NCBI RefSeq assembly: GCF_016767715.1 | Contig: NZ_CP050145.1 | Location: forward strand, 4,712,001 to 4,776,000 | Origin: Mycobacteroides chelonae | GTDB taxonomy: Bacteria; Actinomycetota; Actinomycetes; Mycobacteriales; Mycobacteriaceae | Length of the DNA stretch: 64,000 nt | Direction of reading: 5' to 3' | Part shown: piece by piece, positions 1-8,112 of the stretch | How the letters are laid out: every line of letters starts with the position of its first letter | Numbering within the stretch: the first letter of the stretch is position 1 | Program-made: the position numbers and the translations under genes | Notes under the pieces: model-generated | Databases searched by the model: none | Seen by the model: only the letters and a program-made list of their open reading frames with translations | Told to the model about the DNA's origin: nothing

Positions 1-27
1 ACGGTCTGACTGACGACTGGCATTAGT

Positions 28-946
28 TCACTCTACCTTCGTAGTGGGCGGGCGCAGGAACTCACGCACGAGCTCATACACCACATCCGGGCATTCCAGA
101 TGCACGAAATGTCCACCGCCATCGATGATTTCAACGCTGCGGTCGGGCAGATCGGGGCGCGCAGACTCTACCAGTCGCGGCGTCATGCACCCGTCAGCAC
201 GACCATGCAGATAGAGCAGTGGGGTGCGTGCGCCGTCCAGGAGGGATCGTTGGGTCTTCCAGTACTTCCGCGCCGGAACCAGGGCCCGCCCGATGTTTGC
301 GCGGTAGTAGCCAATGACTGCCCTGCGGTTCCCCTTCTGGAGCATCGCCTCACCGGTGTACTGCAGATCGGCGTGCGCGTCGTATCCCGGCGACCACCGC
401 CGCCAGTACAGCCGAAGTAGCCAGGGCAACAACAACTCCGGCAGTACCGGGATCTGGTGGAACAACGTGTACCAACTCATCAACAGCTGGCGCCCGAGTA
501 CACCTGGCCAGCCGATCGGCCCGATCGAGGCGAAACTGGAGCCGAGAACCTCAAATGGTGGCACGGCCATGGTGACGATGCGGGCAAACGGCGACAGGCC
601 GCTGCGGGCGAGGGCATTACCGACCAGCGCGCCCCAGTCGTGGCCGATGTACACCGCGCGCTCGTCACCGCCCAGCACTGTGTGGATGTCGATGATGTCT
701 TGCATCAGCGCGCCCACGCCGTACTCGGCGTCGGCCGGGATTTCACTGGGCGAGTAACCACGGGTGAACGGCGCCACCACGCGCCACCCGTCTGCGGCCA
801 ATCTCGGGCCCAACAGACGCCAGGTGTGAGCAGAGTCGGGAAAACCGTGTCCGCAGATCAGCAGCGGACCGTCGTGCGGACCCCAGGACAGGGCCTGCAG
901 TCTGACATTGGGCAGGTCCAAGGTCAGGATGGAATCAGCGGCCACT
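28..946 (-). CDS. alpha/beta hydrolase, epoxide hydrolase-like
   Basis: Cytosolic alpha/beta-hydrolase of the epoxide hydrolase/haloalkane dehalogenase group; the substrate is unknown. Seen: an oxyanion-loop motif HGFPDSAHTW near the N-terminus, a nucleophile elbow GHDWGA with Asp as the likely nucleophile, and a C-terminal GGGHFVHLE with the catalytic His. A hydrophobic cap region lies between. I prefer the GTG start at 946, which gives a normal-length N-terminus and leaves 12 bases after the TetR stop. An in-frame GTG at 996 would overlap the TetR gene and has no ribosome binding site. It is probably co-transcribed with the TetR gene upstream. Confidence 0.8.
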
Positions 947-958
947 ACACGTCCGTCG

Positions 959-1645
959 CTACAGGGTGCCGTCAGCAGACGTCGTCGTCGCCACACCCAA
1001 CGGATCGTTGATCCGAGTTGCCTCGTCCCGAATCAGCCCCCGCAACAGCGTGGTGCTGAACTCCACAGCGATCTCCTGAGCGCTGCGGCGACCACTCGGA
1101 TTGAGCCACCGATAGGAGCCGAGAACCATTCCGATGTAACCGAGCGCCATGACATGCGAGTCGCACTCGACGAACTCGGAGCTGGCGATGCCCCGCTCGA
1201 TGATGTTCTGCACCCGCTCCTGCACCATGTCCTCGCGCTTGCGGATCTCGGCGACCTGCTCGGGTGAGAGCCATTCGGAAAGGAACGGGTTCTCCTGGAA
1301 GTACACCGCCCCCTGTTCGCGGTTCGAGAAGATGAGCGCGAGCATGCGGCTCGTGCATTGATACAGCGACTCACGCGCCGTCCATCTCGGATCGTCCTGC
1401 AGGCAGGCCAGCGTCTCCTCGGCGGCCTTGAAGTAGATCTCGTACAGGATGAGCGCCTTCGAAGCGAAGTAGTGGTACACCGTCGCCTTGTTCAGGCCAG
1501 CGACATCGGCGATATCGTCCATCCTGGTGCCGTGATAACCGCGCGCTGCGAACAACTTGGACGCCACCGCCACCAATTCCTCGCGGCGGCCAGCACGGCG
1601 CTGCGAGGAATTGCCTGCCTTCGAGGCAGCGGGGACCGGTTGCAT
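959..1645 (-). CDS. TetR/AcrR family transcriptional regulator
   Basis: DNA-binding repressor, 228 residues. The helix-turn-helix is clear at about residues 25-65: ARGYHGTRMDDIADVAGLNK followed by ATVYHYFASK. The C-terminal ligand domain is not diagnostic. It lies head-to-head with the LtrA-type gene and directly upstream of the alpha/beta hydrolase, so it may control one or both. A 9-bp inverted repeat (1649-1657 and 1708-1716) in the divergent region is a candidate target. The length is normal for the family. The ligand is unknown. Confidence 0.85.
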   Translation of the reverse strand: MQPVPAASKAGNSSQRRAGRREELVAVASKLFAARGYHGTRMDDIADVAGLNKATVYHYFASKALILYEIYFKAAEETLACLQDDPRWTARESLYQCTSRMLALIFSNREQGAVYFQENPFLSEWLSPEQVAEIRKREDMVQERVQNIIERGIASSEFVECDSHVMALGYIGMVLGSYRWLNPSGRRSAQEIAVEFSTTLLRGLIRDEATRINDPLGVATTTSADGTL

Positions 1646-1648
1646 GGT

Positions 1649-1716
1649 GCCTCACTATATGCGCAGGGTTTCCCCACGCGGACGGAATCCCGATCAACTG
1701 GTTGGATTAGTGAGGC
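1649..1716. promoter_or_regulatory. inverted repeat between divergent TetR and LtrA genes
   Basis: GCCTCACTA at 1649-1657 and its exact reverse complement TAGTGAGGC at 1708-1716, 50 bases apart, in the divergent TetR/LtrA intergenic region. The left arm lies four bases upstream of the TetR start codon. This could be a split operator for the TetR protein, but a 9-bp match over 50 bases is only modest evidence. Confidence 0.35.
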
Positions 1717-1796
1717 CCGATGTTCGCCGGCTCTGTCGCCAAAAGCACGTTAAGCTGCCTGCGTCCATCGCTCCTCCGACACCGGTAGGTAACCAC

Positions 1797-2954
1797 ATGA
1801 TCAGTGGCCTGCGGGCCATGGTGGCACGCGATCCCGCACAGCCGCATCGCGCAGCCACCCCGCTAGAACTGCTCTTCGACCTCGTCTTCGTGGTCGCGGT
1901 GTCCCGCGCCTCCGGAACCCTGCACCATTTCTGGGCCGAAGGTCATTTCGCCGAGGGACTCGCCGGGTATGCGATCGGCTTCTTCGCCATCTGGTGGGCG
2001 TGGATGAACTTCACCTGGTTCGCCAGCGCCTTCGACACCGACGACTGGCTCTACCGGGTGACGGTGATCGTCCAGATGGCCGGGGCGCTCACCGTCGCGG
2101 CAGGTGTCGAGCGCGCGATGACAGGGGCCGACTTCGGCATCGCCATCGGTGGCTACGTGCTCATGCGCATCGCCGCGGGCAGTCAATGGGTGCGTGCCGC
2201 CATCAGCGATCCCACCACGCGTGCCACCTGCCTGCGCTACGCGGCCGGCATTACCGTCGTCCAGGCGGCATGGGTCTGCTGGGGGCTGTTCGCACCGGAG
2301 CATCTGCGCATACCACTGTTCGTGGTGATCGCACTGGCCGATATGTCGGTGCCCGTGTTCGCCGAGCGCGTGGCCCCGACTACGTGGCACCCCGAGCACA
2401 TCGCGGAGCGCTACGGACTGTTCACCCTGATCGTGCTCGGTGAATCCATCCTGGCCTCGGCGAACTCGATCATCGGCGGCGCCGAGGAAGCCGATCACAC
2501 CGGCACCATGATCGGCATCGCGGCGTCGGCCTTGCTCATCGTGGCCGCGGTGTGGTGGATCTACTTCGATCAGGAACAAGAGTGCAAGGACACGTCCCTG
2601 CGGTCGACCCTGCTGTGGGGTTACAGCCACTACTTCATCTTCGCCGCCGTTGCCGCGCTGTCGGCGGGATTCGAGATCGCCGTCGACGAGGGGCTCGGCA
2701 AGAGTCACCTAAGTCCCACCGTTGCGGCCTTCACGATCACGGTCCCGTTCGCCATCTATCTGGTGCTGGCGTGGCTGGTGCTGCTCCTGCAACGCCGCGA
2801 CACCATCCTGAATATCGGGCTACCGGCGATTGCCTTTGTGGCAGTGTTGGTTTCATCACTGCCGCACCCGTTGTACTGGCTGGCCGGGTTGGCGGCACTG
2901 GCCGCCGCACTGGTCACCTGGCGGCGTGTCGAGGACACCGAGCCCTCCCGTTAA
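1797..2954 (+). CDS. low temperature requirement protein A (LtrA) family membrane protein
   Basis: Integral membrane protein of the LtrA family (PF06772), 385 residues, function not established in actinobacteria. Seen: the family N-terminal signature TPLELLFDLVFVVAVSR, an IWWAWMNFTWF segment, an AERYGLFTLIVLGES motif, and about ten hydrophobic stretches ending near the C-terminus. The reading frame is open upstream to 1557, but the ATG at 1797 gives the correct family N-terminus and has an AGGTAAC purine stretch in front. It is divergent from the TetR gene, and its end overlaps the convergent small secreted protein gene by 4 bases. Confidence 0.85.
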   Translation: MISGLRAMVARDPAQPHRAATPLELLFDLVFVVAVSRASGTLHHFWAEGHFAEGLAGYAIGFFAIWWAWMNFTWFASAFDTDDWLYRVTVIVQMAGALTVAAGVERAMTGADFGIAIGGYVLMRIAAGSQWVRAAISDPTTRATCLRYAAGITVVQAAWVCWGLFAPEHLRIPLFVVIALADMSVPVFAERVAPTTWHPEHIAERYGLFTLIVLGESILASANSIIGGAEEADHTGTMIGIAASALLIVAAVWWIYFDQEQECKDTSLRSTLLWGYSHYFIFAAVAALSAGFEIAVDEGLGKSHLSPTVAAFTITVPFAIYLVLAWLVLLLQRRDTILNIGLPAIAFVAVLVSSLPHPLYWLAGLAALAAALVTWRRVEDTEPSR

Positions 2955-3343
2955 CGCACCGGGCAGACGGCTTCCAACGCGGCCATGGTGTTGACGGCGC
3001 GGGCCATATCTTCGCCGGGCGGCGCGAGCACCCCGTCCACGGAGGTCGCGGCGGCCATCACGTCGGCGTAGTTCTGCGCAGCCGCCGCGGCGTCCAGGGC
3101 GCGGCTTTGCACTGTCAGGTCGGCCGTGTCGCGCGCTGCCGTGCGTAGCAGCGCGGCAATCGCCCGGTTTCGCGCGACAGCGGTCTGACGCACCGCGACC
3201 CCGTTCTGCTGCGAGAGTCCCCGCATCTGTACCCGCGCGCGATCGACCGAAGCACAGTCATGCGGCTCCGCTGCGGCCACCGGAGCAAACGCGGCCCACG
3301 CCACCACGAGTGCGACCAGCGGCCAACGCATAAACCCCTTCAT
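2951..3343 (-). CDS. small secreted protein of unknown function
   Basis: Predicted exported protein of 130 residues. The start at 3343 gives a good signal peptide (MKGFMRWPLVALVVAWAAF, then cleavage near AAAEP). The frame is open to 3400, but that extension would read through the hairpin at 3348-3403. An ATG at 3331 is also possible. The mature part is alpha-helical and Ala-rich, with two Cys near its ends (DCASVD and AVCPVR) that could form a disulphide. I do not recognise the family; the pattern of two terminal cysteines is shared with mycobacterial hemophore-like proteins, but similarity is not evident. Confidence 0.65.
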   Translation of the reverse strand: MKGFMRWPLVALVVAWAAFAPVAAAEPHDCASVDRARVQMRGLSQQNGVAVRQTAVARNRAIAALLRTAARDTADLTVQSRALDAAAAAQNYADVMAAATSVDGVLAPPGEDMARAVNTMAALEAVCPVR

Positions 3344-3347
3344 ACGC

Positions 3348-3403
3348 CGAATGGGAACCTCACGAGGATTTCCGGCTGGATTTCCGCGTGAGGTTCCCAT
3401 TCG
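3348..3403 (-). terminator. 17-bp perfect inverted repeat after pntB
   Basis: CGAATGGGAACCTCACG at 3348-3364 pairs exactly with CGTGAGGTTCCCATTCG at 3387-3403, with a 22-nt loop. The loop holds two copies of GGATTTCCG. It starts 17 bases past the pntB stop codon, as expected for an intrinsic-type terminator, but has no U-tract. Its lower end lies only 4 bases before the start codon of the secreted protein gene, so it might also affect that gene's translation. Confidence 0.65.
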
Positions 3404-3420
3404 ACGACAAAGAGGTTGGG

Positions 3421-4866
3421 CTACAGCGCCTTAAGCTCCTCGATGACCGCGGACACCGACTTCTTGGCATCCCCGAACAGCATCGAGGTCTGCGGCTGGA
3501 AGAACAGCGGGTTCTCGATACCGGCGTAGCCCGAGCTCATCGAACGCTTCAGCACGATCACCGAGCGCGACTCGTCGACGTTCAGGATCGGCATGCCGTG
3601 AATCGGGCTGGACGGGTCGTTACGCGCCGCCGGGTTGGTGACATCGTTGGCGCCGATCACGATGGTGACATCGGTGCGGTTGAACTCGCCGTTGATGTCA
3701 TCCATTTCCTTCATGGCGTCGTACTCGACGTCGGCCTCGGCGAGCAGCACGTTCATGTGGCCGGGCATGCGGCCGGCGACCGGGTGAATGGCGTACTTGA
3801 CCTCAACACCCTTGCTCTCCAGCAGATCAGCCATCTCCTTGACGGTGTGCTGGGCCTGCGCGACGGCCAGACCGTAACCGGGCACCACGATCACCTGGTT
3901 GGCGTAGGCCATCTGGATCGCTGCGTCGGACGCAGACGTCGCCTTGACCGTGCCCTGTTCGGCCGAGCCAGCGGCGGCCGCGGTGTCACCGCCACCGAAC
4001 GAGCCGAACACGATGGCCGGAATCGACCGGTTCATCGCGACGGCCATCAGGTTGGTCAGGATCGAGCCGGAGGCGCCCACGATCATGCCGGCGACAATCA
4101 TCGCGGTGTTATTCAGCGCCAGACCTGCGGCGGCGGCAGACAAACCGGTCATCGCGTTGAGCAGTGAGATGACCACCGGCATATCGGCGCCACCGATGGG
4201 GAACACCACGAACAGACCCATCACACCGGCGAAGACCAGTACCGCGACGATCCACCAGACCGGCAGTCCGGGGTGCAGCCCGATGTAGACGGCAGCGCCG
4301 ACCGCGGCCAGCAGCAGCACGATGTTGGAGGCCTGGAAAAGCTTGGCGGAAGCGACAAGCCGCTTCTCGACGTTCTTCGGGATGGACTCCTGCAGTTTGG
4401 CGAAGGCCACCAGCGAGCCCCAGAAAGACACCGAGCCGATGACCGCGGCGAACAGCGATCCCACCACCAGCGCCACGGTCGGCGACTGATCCGGCTTGAA
4501 CTCCGAAAAGCCCTTCGTCTCAATGAATTCCGACCAGGCGATAAGAGCCACGGTGCCACCACCGACACCGTTGAACAACGCCACCAGCTGCGGCATGGCG
4601 GTCATCTTGGTCTTCAGCGCCGGCGGAATGCCCAGTACGACACCGATACCCAAACCGGCACCGATCAGAATCCAGTCCAGCGTGGTGGCGCTCTCGCTCA
4701 CCTTGATCAGCGTGGCCAGTACCGCGATTCCCATACCGACGGCGGCAATCCAGTTGCCGCGCACTGCGGTCTTGGGCCCGGTCAGGCCGGACAGACCGTA
4801 AATGAAGAGGGCGAACGCGGCGATGTAGAGAACATCGACGAGGTAGTTGAGGCTTTCGGTGCTCAC
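3421..4866 (-). CDS. pntB: NAD(P) transhydrogenase subunit beta
   Basis: Beta subunit of the proton-translocating transhydrogenase, which uses the proton gradient to drive hydride transfer from NADH to NADP+. It holds the remaining membrane helices (about nine in residues 1-280) and the NADP-binding domain III at the C-terminus. Seen: VVPGYGLAVAQAQHTVKE, AIHPVAGRMPGHMNVLL and the AEADVEYD segment, all typical of domain III. Length 481 is normal. It starts with GTG and overlaps the pntAb stop by 4 bases (GTGA), so translation is coupled. It is the last gene of the operon. Confidence 0.96.
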   Translation of the reverse strand: MSTESLNYLVDVLYIAAFALFIYGLSGLTGPKTAVRGNWIAAVGMGIAVLATLIKVSESATTLDWILIGAGLGIGVVLGIPPALKTKMTAMPQLVALFNGVGGGTVALIAWSEFIETKGFSEFKPDQSPTVALVVGSLFAAVIGSVSFWGSLVAFAKLQESIPKNVEKRLVASAKLFQASNIVLLLAAVGAAVYIGLHPGLPVWWIVAVLVFAGVMGLFVVFPIGGADMPVVISLLNAMTGLSAAAAGLALNNTAMIVAGMIVGASGSILTNLMAVAMNRSIPAIVFGSFGGGDTAAAAGSAEQGTVKATSASDAAIQMAYANQVIVVPGYGLAVAQAQHTVKEMADLLESKGVEVKYAIHPVAGRMPGHMNVLLAEADVEYDAMKEMDDINGEFNRTDVTIVIGANDVTNPAARNDPSSPIHGMPILNVDESRSVIVLKRSMSSGYAGIENPLFFQPQTSMLFGDAKKSVSAVIEELKAL

Positions 4867-5180
4867 TTGGCCGCCTCTTTCTGCTCAGGCTTCTTCGACT
4901 TGAACATGCCCAGCATGCGGTCGGTCACCAAGAAGCCACCGATCACGTTCAGGGTTCCGAAGATCAGCGCGACGAACGCGATGATCCGGGTGCCCCAGCT
5001 GGCGTCGGCGGGCAGATTGCCCAGCACGATCAGCGCACCCAGCACCACGATGCCGTGAATGGCGTTGGTGCCGGACATCAATGGGGTGTGCAAGGTGTTG
5101 GGCACCTTGGAGATAACGGCGAATCCAACGAACCCGGCAAGCACCAGGATCGCGATGTTGGCCAATAGCTGTCCGTACAT
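4863..5180 (-). CDS. pntAb: NAD(P) transhydrogenase subunit alpha part 2
   Basis: Small membrane subunit (105 residues) that supplies the first transmembrane helices of transhydrogenase domain II. Three to four hydrophobic helices are visible, with the conserved PNTLHTPLMSGTNAIHGIV segment. The mycobacterial enzyme is split into three chains, unlike the two-chain E. coli form, and this gene is the split-off piece. It follows pntAa by 2 bases and overlaps pntB by 4. The C-terminus is Lys/Glu-rich (KSKKPEQKEAAK). Confidence 0.95.
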   Translation of the reverse strand: MYGQLLANIAILVLAGFVGFAVISKVPNTLHTPLMSGTNAIHGIVVLGALIVLGNLPADASWGTRIIAFVALIFGTLNVIGGFLVTDRMLGMFKSKKPEQKEAAK

Positions 5181-5182
5181 GT

Positions 5183-6271
5183 CTAGGAGACCTCCCGGGT
5201 AACGCAGGAGCCCGCGACGATCTCATCATCGAAGTCCGGTGCCAGAGCGCCGTCCTTGATGAGGAGTTCGAGAACGGACGTGATGTTCTTGGCATACAGC
5301 TCGCTGGCGTGCTCGGGCATGGTGGCCGGCAGGTTGAGGGGCGACGCGATCGTCACACCGTGCTTCACGACGGTCTGACCGGGCTCGGTCAGTTCACAGT
5401 TGCCGCCGGTCTCCCCCGCGAGATCCACGACGACAGAGCCGGGCTTCATGCCCTCGACCGCCGCTGCGGTCACCAGACGCGGGGCCGGACGCCCGGGCAC
5501 GAGCGCCGTGGTGATGACGATGTCGAATCCCTTGATGGCCTCTTCCAGCGCCTGCTGCTGCTTCTGACGCTCTTCCTCGGTGAGCTCGCGGGCGTAGCCG
5601 CCCTCACCGGCCGCATCGATGCCGAGATCGAGCCACTGGGCACCTACCGAGCGGACCTGATCTGCCACCTCGGGGCGAACGTCGTAGCCGGTGGTACGCG
5701 CGCCGAGCCGCTTGGCCGTGGCCAGGGCCTGCAGACCGGCCACACCGACACCGAGCACCAGTACCAGCGCGGGCTTGACGGTTCCGGCGGCCGTGGTGAG
5801 CATCGGGAAGAAGCGGGTCGATTCGGTGGCCGCCACGAGCACGGACTTGTACCCGGCAACGTTGGCCTGTGACGACAGCGCGTCCATCACCTGTGCACGG
5901 GAGATGCGCGGAATGGCCTCCACGGCAAAGGCTTGCACGCCCGCGCTCTTGAGCGCACCGATGCTGTTGTCGGCATTGCGCGGCGCCAGGAAGCCGATGA
6001 GGGTCTGCCCTTCACGCAGGCGAGCAACCTCGGCGGGCGAGGGCGGCGCAACCTTGACGACGACATCGGCAGACCAGGCGTCACCCACACTTGCACCGGC
6101 CTCGGTGTACAGCTCGTCGGGCAGTAGCGCGCGCTCGCCGGCACCGCTTTCTATGACGACGTTCACACCCTTGCCAATCAGGCCGGCGATCGCCTTGGGC
6201 ACCAGCGCAACGCGGCGCTCGTCCTCACCCGACTCCCGGACAACTCCGATAGTGACTGGTTGATCGGTCAT
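5183..6271 (-). CDS. pntAa: NAD(P) transhydrogenase subunit alpha part 1
   Basis: Soluble NAD(H)-binding domain I subunit, 362 residues. The N-terminus has the alanine dehydrogenase/PntA signature (RESGEDERRVALVPKAI), and the Rossmann nucleotide loop LGVGVAGLQALATAKRLGA lies near residue 170. VVDLAGETGGNCELT is typical of the family. ATG at 6271 is preceded by GAAGGGCGAG. This is the first gene of the pntAa-pntAb-pntB operon; a promoter with an overlapping palindrome lies at 6310-6339. The operon supplies NADPH for biosynthesis and redox defence. Confidence 0.96.
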   Translation of the reverse strand: MTDQPVTIGVVRESGEDERRVALVPKAIAGLIGKGVNVVIESGAGERALLPDELYTEAGASVGDAWSADVVVKVAPPSPAEVARLREGQTLIGFLAPRNADNSIGALKSAGVQAFAVEAIPRISRAQVMDALSSQANVAGYKSVLVAATESTRFFPMLTTAAGTVKPALVLVLGVGVAGLQALATAKRLGARTTGYDVRPEVADQVRSVGAQWLDLGIDAAGEGGYARELTEEERQKQQQALEEAIKGFDIVITTALVPGRPAPRLVTAAAVEGMKPGSVVVDLAGETGGNCELTEPGQTVVKHGVTIASPLNLPATMPEHASELYAKNITSVLELLIKDGALAPDFDDEIVAGSCVTREVS

Positions 6272-6309
6272 CTACTCGCCCTTCACCCTGTGGTGCAGCA
6301 TGCCGACGG

Positions 6310-6339
6310 ATACTAAGGAAAGGCATGCTTGTTAACAAG
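6310..6339 (-). promoter_or_regulatory. pnt operon promoter with overlapping palindrome
   Basis: On the minus strand TTGTTA (6338-6333) and TAGTAT (6315-6310) are separated by exactly 17 bases, a good sigma-A type promoter about 40 bases before pntAa. The perfect 12-bp palindrome CTTGTTAACAAG (6328-6339) covers the -35 box, where a repressor would block polymerase. The regulator is unknown; no repressor gene is adjacent. Confidence 0.6.
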
Positions 6340-6370
6340 TCTTCCGTTTTTGTAAATCCTGCAAAGGTCG

Positions 6371-7396
6371 TTAACCAGGGCAAGGACCGTGATCTGGCAC
6401 GCGTTCCGACTCTCTCGGCAGCCCCGGCGGGGTGCCATCCCCGAACGGTCTGCCCCCCAGTGTCTCGCGTCCATGCGGGGTAAGCCAGCCACTCAGATCC
6501 GGCCCCTTCGGGACAATCCGAGTGGGGTTGATATCGGTGTGCACCACGTAGTAGTGCTCCTTGATCTGCCCGAAATCGACGGTGTCACCGAAGCCCGGTG
6601 TTTGGTACAGATCCCGCGTGTACGCCCACAGCACCGGCATCTCGCTCAGCTTCTGGCGATTGCACTTGAAATGCCCGTGGTACACCGGATCGAACCGGGC
6701 CAACGTGGTGAACAGCCGAACGTCCGCCTCGGTGATGGTGTCCCCCACCAAATATCTCTGTCCGGCAAGCCTTTCCGACAACCAATCGAGTGCGGTGAAC
6801 AGGCGATCGTAAGCGGCGTCGTAGGCATCCTGGCCTCCGGCGAAACCGCAGCGATAGACGCCGTTGTTGACCTCCGTGTAGACGCGGCGGTTCACCTCGT
6901 CGATTTCGGTGCGCAGCGCCTCGGGATACAGCTGTGGCGCACCCGGCCGGTGATACTCAACCCATTCAGTGGAGAAATCCAGCGTCATCTGCGCGTAGTC
7001 GTTGGTCACGACCTCGCCGGTGGCCTCTTCCACGATGGCGGGCACGGTGATGCCGCGGGGATAGTCCGGATACCGCTTGAGATAGGCATCGCGCAGGAAG
7101 TGGATACCCAGGACGGGATCGACACCACCCGGATCCAGATCGAAAGTCCAGCTGCGCTTGTCGTGCGTGGGGCCACAAAGCCCGAGAGATAAAACGTCTT
7201 CCAAACCGAGGAGGCGACGGACGATGAGCGTCCGGTTCGCCCAGGGACAGGCACGCGCGGCGACGAGCCGGTACCTCCCAGGCTCTACCGGATAGCCGTC
7301 GCGGCCGTCTGCCGTGATCCGCGTATTGATGTAGTTGGTATCCCGCTTGAACTCACCGGGCTCGACGTACTTGGTGTTCTCCGGGTTCTGGCTCAC
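6371..7396 (-). CDS. glutathione S-transferase omega-type / glutathionyl-hydroquinone reductase-like protein
   Basis: Cytosolic thioredoxin-fold enzyme of the S-glutathionyl-(chloro)hydroquinone reductase group, 341 residues with a GTG start. Seen: catalytic RACPWANRT near residue 50, the family segment THDKRSWTFD, cis-Pro segment GITVPAIVEE, and an all-helical C-terminal domain with the N-capping-box-like TITEADVRLFTTL and YHGHFKCN. Mycobacteria make mycothiol rather than glutathione, so the true thiol partner is uncertain. A Pro/Gly-rich tail of about 25 residues is extra. It stands alone between the pnt operon and the type VII-like cassette. Confidence 0.85.
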   Translation of the reverse strand: MSQNPENTKYVEPGEFKRDTNYINTRITADGRDGYPVEPGRYRLVAARACPWANRTLIVRRLLGLEDVLSLGLCGPTHDKRSWTFDLDPGGVDPVLGIHFLRDAYLKRYPDYPRGITVPAIVEEATGEVVTNDYAQMTLDFSTEWVEYHRPGAPQLYPEALRTEIDEVNRRVYTEVNNGVYRCGFAGGQDAYDAAYDRLFTALDWLSERLAGQRYLVGDTITEADVRLFTTLARFDPVYHGHFKCNRQKLSEMPVLWAYTRDLYQTPGFGDTVDFGQIKEHYYVVHTDINPTRIVPKGPDLSGWLTPHGRETLGGRPFGDGTPPGLPRESERVPDHGPCPG

Positions 7397-7437
7397 ACAC
7401 TCCAGTCTGGCACCGTCAGCATTCGAGGCGACGTCCT

Positions 7438-8112
7438 TCAGCCGGCCGATCCGTCAGGTTCGCCCTTCTCGTTCAGCGGATGGCCACCCTTGACGCCTTG
7501 GACGATTCCCGATGGAAATGCCGACGTCGTATTGGAGCCTGCACTGGGCGCACCAGGTATCACCAGGCACGTGGTATCCATCGCGACGCCCGGCAGATTC
7601 GGCCAACCCCTATCCGAGTGATACTGGGCGAAAGCGTTGATCTCCATGTTGACCGTTCCCTGCCCATCCGGGTCCGGCTCCACACGGTAGGCCGTCAGCT
7701 GTGCCATGGCGGCATTTTCGGGGTCGGCCGACGACTTCTCGAGATTTACTTCAACACCCGGCAAGGTCTGGGGTGCGCTTGCCGACGACATGGGCCTCGC
7801 CACAGAGCCGCAGTGGACATAGGTCAGCACCCATCCGTTCTGCAGGGCCTTCCGTGTCTCTCGGGTGACAACGTCCAATGGATCGCCGTGTGTGAAAGAC
7901 GCAGTCCTGACCACCGACTCACGTGAGATGTTGTTCAGCCCGTTGTACGAGGCGTGGTACGCCTTGGCGGGAGCAAGCCAGGCATCCGCCGTCAGCCGGG
8001 CAGATCGCGCCGAGTCAACACTGTTCGGCTCAAAGTTCTCGGGATGCTTAGGACACGACGCGGCCAGCACGAAAACCAGCAACAGCGCCGGTGAAAGTCG
8101 TAGGACCTTCAC
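7438..8112 (-). CDS. exported, possible lipoprotein; partner of the C39-like effector
   Basis: Unknown protein of 224 residues. The N-terminus MKVLRLSPALLLVFVLAAS followed by Cys20 resembles a lipoprotein signal, but the -3 residue is Ala rather than Leu/Val, so lipidation is uncertain. The mature part has two further Cys and a Pro/Gly-rich end. GTG start, overlapping the stop of the upstream cysteine-peptidase gene by 4 bases (GTGA), so the two are translationally coupled. By position it could be an immunity protein, chaperone or accessory factor for that protein; this is inference from gene order only. Confidence 0.6.
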   Translation of the reverse strand: MKVLRLSPALLLVFVLAASCPKHPENFEPNSVDSARSARLTADAWLAPAKAYHASYNGLNNISRESVVRTASFTHGDPLDVVTRETRKALQNGWVLTYVHCGSVARPMSSASAPQTLPGVEVNLEKSSADPENAAMAQLTAYRVEPDPDGQGTVNMEINAFAQYHSDRGWPNLPGVAMDTTCLVIPGAPSAGSNTTSAFPSGIVQGVKGGHPLNEKGEPDGSAG

